Below, piece after piece: positions 59,720 through 64,000 of a stretch of DNA of 64,000 bases. A program made the position numbers and the translations under genes. Position 1 is the first letter of the stretch. Every line of letters starts with the position of its first letter. The stretch lies in NCBI GenBank assembly GCA_947625305.1, contig CANQNW010000004.1, positions 62,001 to 126,000 of the forward strand. The letters are read 5' to 3'. A model generated the notes under the pieces. The model worked only from the letters and a program-made list of their open reading frames with translations. It did not search any database and was not told the origin of the DNA. The DNA comes from Candidatus Gastranaerophilales bacterium (GTDB lineage Bacteria > Cyanobacteriota > Vampirovibrionia > Gastranaerophilales > Gastranaerophilaceae).

Positions 59720-61150
59720 TTAAACTCTGCCATAAATATCTTGGAGCCTGATTATATCATTTTCCTCCAAAATATCACCCTGTTGAACTTCCAATATTTT
59801 TAATTGGTCACTGCCGTGATTTTGAAGAGAATGCACTTCTTTACAAGCTATATCAATACTATTACCCGCCTCAAGAGTATATGTATTATCCCCTTTAATA
59901 ACAGTTGCCTCACCTTCTAAGACAATCCAATGCTCGCTTCTATGGTGATGAAACTGTAAGCTTAATTTTGCACCCGGGTTAACTATTATACACTTTGTTA
60001 AAAATCCCTTTCCTTCCTCTAATACGGTATAACAGCCCCAAGGGCGGAATACCGTTTTATGAATTTCTTTTGCGGAAGTATTTTTCCCGTTTAATTTTTT
60101 ATATATTTTCTTTATTCCCGAAGTATCTTTTTTACTGCTTACAAGAACTGCATCTTCCGTTTCAACAACGATTGCATCCTTTAGACCTAACGTGGCAACA
60201 ATTTTAGACGTGGAATAAATAAGCGAATTTTTGGAATCAATATCAACAATCTTTCCCGTAATATAATTACCGTTTTCATCCTTATCTGATATTTCATAAA
60301 CGGCATCCCATGAACCTATATCTTTCCAATTTGTTTCAAATGGAATTGTAACAAGCTGTTTTGTTTTTTCCATCAGTGCATAATCAACGGAAATTTCAGG
60401 CATTTTAGAATAAACATTCATAGAAACGGAAGGAATTGTATTTGAAATTTCCTCATTTTCCAAAAGTTTACACATTTCGGGAATATATTTTTCCGCTTCA
60501 TTAAAATATGTTTTTGCCGAAAACATATATAATCCCGTATTAATGTATATTTTACCTTTTAAATTATTTTTTGTATTTGGTTTTTCAATAAAAGAATTTA
60601 CCTTCAGCGCCTCAGGTTCAATAGCAGATATTTTAGGATTTTTTCTTACTTTCATACAGCCGTAATTTTCATCCGCTTTGTCTGATTTTTGTGAGAAAGA
60701 AACAATATATCCCTCTTTAGCAAGCTTTATTCCTTTTTCAATCAGTTTGGCAAATTCAAGTCTATCGGGAATATAATGGTCTGAAGGTACTGCAAGAATA
60801 ATTGTATCCGAGCCGGAATACGAAATTTTTTCAATATATTTTGAAGCGAGCAATAAAGCGGGAGCGGTATTTTTAATTAAGGGTTCCGTTATTACTTTGT
60901 AATTCGATTTTCTGCAGAATTTTTCTTTTAATTCCTTTAACTGTTCATTTATAGCGGAAGAATGTTTAACATTTGTTGAGGTAATAATATTTTTATCGTC
61001 AATTAAAGAGGCAACTCTTAAAAAAGTCTTTTGAAAAAGAGTGTATTCATCATCCAATTTAAACATTTGCTTAGGATAAGTTTCACGGGACAAAGGCCAT
61101 AACCTGCTTCCCGCACCGCCTGCTAAAATAACCGAATAAATTGCCGTCAT
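59720..61150 (-). CDS. manC: Mannose-1-phosphate guanylyltransferase / mannose-6-phosphate isomerase
   Basis: Provides GDP-mannose for surface polysaccharides or LPS. The 476-residue bifunctional type-II protein has ILAGGAGSRLWPLSRETYPKQM (nucleotidyl transfer), VPSDHYI, FIEKP, NTGLYMF and, in the C-terminal cupin (about 360-470), RPWGCYTVLEEG, LSLQFHHHRSEHWIVLEGEA and the metal-ligand region. A GAGGAG ribosome site precedes the ATG. Divergent from anmK across 81 bases. Confidence 0.95.
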   Translation of the reverse strand: MTAIYSVILAGGAGSRLWPLSRETYPKQMFKLDDEYTLFQKTFLRVASLIDDKNIITSTNVKHSSAINEQLKELKEKFCRKSNYKVITEPLIKNTAPALLLASKYIEKISYSGSDTIILAVPSDHYIPDRLEFAKLIEKGIKLAKEGYIVSFSQKSDKADENYGCMKVRKNPKISAIEPEALKVNSFIEKPNTKNNLKGKIYINTGLYMFSAKTYFNEAEKYIPEMCKLLENEEISNTIPSVSMNVYSKMPEISVDYALMEKTKQLVTIPFETNWKDIGSWDAVYEISDKDENGNYITGKIVDIDSKNSLIYSTSKIVATLGLKDAIVVETEDAVLVSSKKDTSGIKKIYKKLNGKNTSAKEIHKTVFRPWGCYTVLEEGKGFLTKCIIVNPGAKLSLQFHHHRSEHWIVLEGEATVIKGDNTYTLEAGNSIDIACKEVHSLQNHGSDQLKILEVQQGDILEENDIIRLQDIYGRV

Positions 61151-61194
61151 AACTCTCCTCTAACGTAGTAATTATACAATAAATTATTAAATAG

Positions 61195-61224
61195 TTGAAC
61201 TTCTTTTCATATCTTAATTATAAT
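61195..61224 (+). promoter_or_regulatory. Promoter giving a leaderless anmK mRNA
   Basis: TTGAAC (61195-61200), an 18-base spacer and TATAAT (61219-61224); the ATG at 61232 follows seven bases later. No ribosome-binding site is present. Confidence 0.6.
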
Positions 61225-61231
61225 CTCTTAT

Positions 61232-62359
61232 ATGAGAAAATATAAAAATATAATTTCATTAATGTCAGGTACTTCTATAGATTCTATAGATGCTTGTTAT
61301 GTAAGGATTTTTGACGACTTAACATTTAAAGTTATAAGTAATTATTCTCTTTCATACCCTGAAGGAATAAGGGCAAAACTGTTAGAACTCGCAAACGGCA
61401 GGGGGACGGTAAAAGAAGTCTGCCTTATGAATTTTGCAGTGGGAGAGATGTTTGCAAAATGCGTAAATGAACTATTAAAAAAATTTAATATAAAAAAAGA
61501 AGAAATAGATTTTATATCCACGCACGGGCAGACTATATGCCACATGCCCGAGTTACAAGATATCGGAGAATATAAAACCAGGGGAACACTGCAGATAGGT
61601 GATATTTCCGTAATTTCGCAATTAACCGGGATAATGACAATAGGGGATTTCCGCCCAAAGGATATGGCATCAGGCGGACAAGGTGCGCCGTTAGTACCAT
61701 TTGCAGATAAAATATTATTTGGAACAGGTAAAAACAGGTTAATCCAAAACATAGGCGGAATATCAAACGTAACTGTTTTATCAAAAGACTGTGAAATTTT
61801 TGCTTTTGATAACGGTGCAGGAAATATGCTTATTGATTATTTTATGAATAAGTTATTTTCTCTCCCCTATGATAAAGACGGAATGACAGCATTAAAAGGA
61901 AAAGTTGATAAAGCTTGGCTTAATGAACTTTTAAAAGAGCCATATTATAAACTTCCCCCGCCAAAATCAACGGGCAGAGAACTTTTTAACTCTGAGTATG
62001 CCGAAAAAATTTATAAAACAGCGCCGAAAAATAATTTCGATTTAATAGCAACAATAACGAACCTTACGGCAAGAACAATAGCAGACTCTTATAAAAATTT
62101 TATTTTTCCTAAAACAAAAATTTCCGAAATCGTGCTGGGTGGAGGCGGTGCCTGCAATAAAGCGATTATACAATATTTAAAAGAATATATCCCCGAGTGC
62201 GAAATAAAAACTCACAAGGATTTCGGCATTGAAAACAAATTAAAAGAGGCAATAGCCTTTGCGTACCTTGGGTATTATACATTTAATAAACAGCCAAACA
62301 ACCTCCCCTCTTGCACAGGTGCAAAAGAAGAAGTTGTTATGGGTAAAATTTCATATTAA
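61232..62359 (+). CDS. anmK: Anhydro-N-acetylmuramic acid kinase
   Basis: Recycles 1,6-anhydro-MurNAc from peptidoglycan turnover to MurNAc-6-phosphate. The 375-residue protein has the family start [69 protein letters not shown] and [10 protein letters not shown], then LGGGGACN near the end. Length and motif order are normal. Convergent with ilvD with a 4-base overlap. Confidence 0.95.
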   Translation: MRKYKNIISLMSGTSIDSIDACYVRIFDDLTFKVISNYSLSYPEGIRAKLLELANGRGTVKEVCLMNFAVGEMFAKCVNELLKKFNIKKEEIDFISTHGQTICHMPELQDIGEYKTRGTLQIGDISVISQLTGIMTIGDFRPKDMASGGQGAPLVPFADKILFGTGKNRLIQNIGGISNVTVLSKDCEIFAFDNGAGNMLIDYFMNKLFSLPYDKDGMTALKGKVDKAWLNELLKEPYYKLPPPKSTGRELFNSEYAEKIYKTAPKNNFDLIATITNLTARTIADSYKNFIFPKTKISEIVLGGGGACNKAIIQYLKEYIPECEIKTHKDFGIENKLKEAIAFAYLGYYTFNKQPNNLPSCTGAKEEVVMGKISY

Positions 62360-64000
62360 ATGCTTGTAACAGCGCCCTTATCGGAGGCTGAAACAACTGA
62401 AGCATACCTTTTAAGATATCCTTTTTTAACCTTAACGGGGAGCGGATTAAAGTTCTCCAATCTGTATTTAATTTCCGCATCGGTAAGTTTTAAAGTTAAT
62501 TCACGGTTAGGAATATTAATATAAATCTCATCGCCGTCTTTAATAATGCCGATAACACCGCCTGATGGTGCTTCAGGGCAGATATGCCCTATACAAAGTC
62601 CTCTTGTACCGCCTGAAAATCTTCCGTCAGTAATAAGAGCAACTTTACTTCCTAAACCTTTTCCGACAATTGCGGAAGTAGGCGAGAGCATTTCTCTCAT
62701 GCCGGGGCCTCCTTTAGGGCCTTCATAACGGATAACAACGACATCACCCGCTTGGATTTTATCCTCCATAATAGCTTTCATCGCATCTTCTTCGCTGTCA
62801 AAGGTTTTGGCATGCCCCGTAAATTCAAAGCATTCTTTTTCAACCCCCGAAATTTTAATAACAGCGCCGTTTGGAGAGATATTTCCGTATAAAACGGCAA
62901 GCCCTGGGTTTGATGTTATTGGGTCGGATACGGGTCTTATGACCTTATTGTCGCACCAAATATCGGATTTTGCGATTTCTGATACTTTAAGTCCGCTGAC
63001 ACCTTTAGTATCGGAAAATTCTTTAATATTACCGTATATAGTTTTAATAACCGCAGGTATTCCGCCCGCATTATCCAAATCCGTCATTGTCATATCGGCA
63101 GACGGGTCAAGTTTTATAATTTGAGGAACTTTAAAACTTAACTCTTCAAAATCTTTTAAAGTTATATCAACTCCCGCCTCGTTTGCAATAGCAAGCAAGT
63201 GAAGAATTGAATTGGTAGACCCGCCCAGTGCTAAATCGACTATTATTGCGTTCCTGATTGACTCACGAGTAATTATTGAAGAAGGACGAATATCCTTTTC
63301 TATAAGTTCATTTATCATTACACCCGAATCGAATGCAATTCTTTTTGTTCTGGCGCTGACTGCAGGCGAAGCTCCGCAATATGGAAGGCTCATACCCAGA
63401 ACTTCCGTCAAACATGCCATTGTATTAGCCGTATACAGTCCTTGGCAGGCACCTAGTGACGGGCATGATGTTATTTCCATTTCCTTTAAAGCTTTTTCAT
63501 CAATTTCTCCCGCCGAGAATTTCCCTACGGCTTCAAATGTACCTTTTATCATCGTAAGTGTTTTATTACGGCATTTTCCGTCAAGCATTGGACCTACGGT
63601 AACAACAATACAAGGAATATCAAGCCTTGCAGCAGCCATAATCATCCCCGGGGTAATCTTATCACAGTTTGTTAATAAAACAAGCCCGTCAAGTTTATGC
63701 GCTGTAGCAACGGATTCAATACAATCCGCAATTAAATCTCTTGAAGGAAGCGAATAATTCATTCCGCTATGCCCCATAGCAATTCCGTCACAAATTGCAG
63801 GTACTCCGAATATAAAAGCCTGACCTCCGCCCGTATGAATGCCTTTTTCTATCTGTCTTTCAATATCACGCATGCCGGCATGACCGGGAACTAAATCGGT
63901 AAAACTGCTTGCTATGCCGATAAATCGCTTATTCATTTGTTTTTCGCTGACACCTGTTGCATACAATAATGCTCTATGGGGAGTTCTTTCAAGACCTTGT
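62356..64000 (-). CDS. ilvD: Dihydroxy-acid dehydratase, 5' end cut by window edge
   Basis: Fe-S enzyme making the 2-oxo acids for valine/leucine/isoleucine and, through 2-oxoisovalerate, pantothenate. The frame continues to the right window edge: upstream of the internal TTG at 63966 it reads [16 protein letters not shown], which matches the IlvD N-terminus, so the gene is simply truncated here. Visible are [10 protein letters not shown] (Cys ligand), [57 protein letters not shown] and [12 protein letters not shown]. The first 20 or so residues lie outside. Confidence 0.96.
   Translation of the reverse strand, partial: QGLERTPHRALLYATGVSEKQMNKRFIGIASSFTDLVPGHAGMRDIERQIEKGIHTGGGQAFIFGVPAICDGIAMGHSGMNYSLPSRDLIADCIESVATAHKLDGLVLLTNCDKITPGMIMAAARLDIPCIVVTVGPMLDGKCRNKTLTMIKGTFEAVGKFSAGEIDEKALKEMEITSCPSLGACQGLYTANTMACLTEVLGMSLPYCGASPAVSARTKRIAFDSGVMINELIEKDIRPSSIITRESIRNAIIVDLALGGSTNSILHLLAIANEAGVDITLKDFEELSFKVPQIIKLDPSADMTMTDLDNAGGIPAVIKTIYGNIKEFSDTKGVSGLKVSEIAKSDIWCDNKVIRPVSDPITSNPGLAVLYGNISPNGAVIKISGVEKECFEFTGHAKTFDSEEDAMKAIMEDKIQAGDVVVIRYEGPKGGPGMREMLSPTSAIVGKGLGSKVALITDGRFSGGTRGLCIGHICPEAPSGGVIGIIKDGDEIYINIPNRELTLKLTDAEIKYRLENFNPLPVKVKKGYLKRYASVVSASDKGAVTSI

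Noticed and set aside
63212-63757. 181-codon plus-strand open frame inside ilvD
   Set aside because: Antisense shadow of a strongly conserved enzyme; hydroxy/serine/proline-rich translation without any motif or ribosome site.

Overview
This AT-rich window looks like a chromosomal segment of a diderm (Gram-negative) bacterium. My best guess is a non-photosynthetic relative of the Cyanobacteria (Melainabacteria/Vampirovibrionia, Gastranaerophilales-like). This is inference. It rests on an outer-membrane toolkit (LptB/LptF-type LPS export, a TpsB/TpsA two-partner secretion pair), a ketol-acid reductoisomerase of cyanobacterial appearance, a DapL-type diaminopimelate aminotransferase, a PBS-lyase/HEAT-repeat protein, a CdaA-type diadenylate cyclase and a small flagellar gene group. 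I see no tRNA or rRNA gene, CRISPR array, transposase or phage gene. Both ends cut a gene: cdsA on the left and ilvD on the right. Layout: (1) 1-8641, minus strand: pyrH-frr-cdsA, and a long compact operon serS-tmk-(113-aa repeat protein)-folE2-dapL-radical SAM-MATE. (2) 8734-11006, plus: a formyltransferase, an endonuclease IV-like TIM barrel and a phosphopantetheinyl transferase, tightly coupled. (3) 11.0-14.9 kb: a secreted parvulin and ilvBN facing ilvC; ilvD lies at the far right end, so the main branched-chain amino-acid enzymes lie within 53 kb. (4) 14.9-16.8 kb: a LexA/UmuD-like repressor under a near-perfect promoter that contains a perfect palindrome, then umuC. (5) 16.9-18.6 kb: two tandem paralogous secreted proteins of unknown role. 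(6) 18.6-26.7 kb: bifunctional RelA/SpoT, a DUF167 protein, secG, and the minus-strand operon pxpA-like-yvcK-panB-panC-unknown membrane protein-dut. (7) 26.8-28.8 kb: fliJ, a short FliK-like protein and a hook/rod protein. (8) 28.9-37.2 kb: a GNAT protein, a LUD protein, a beta-carbonic anhydrase, and a 1934-residue protein carrying a papain-type Cys/His/Asn triad split by about 660 residues. (9) 37.3-43.4 kb: divergent tpsB and tpsA and a TPR protein. (10) 43.4-54 kb: engB, RNase G/E, an FkbM methyltransferase, the operon lysA-cdaA-KDPG aldolase-gcvPB, and a UbiA prenyltransferase. (11) 54-64 kb: the HEAT protein with a long untranslated leader, lptB-lptF-NAGPA-like, manC-dxr-aroQ, anmK and ilvD. 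Two features stand out. The first is the giant papain-like protein, which shares a short N-terminal motif (M-[KR]-I-x-x-I-N...F-K-[GA]) with the nearby GNAT protein. The second is a recurring promoter layout in which the -10 box lies 6-7 bases before the ATG, predicting leaderless mRNAs for lexA, the DUF167 gene, the FkbM gene and anmK.
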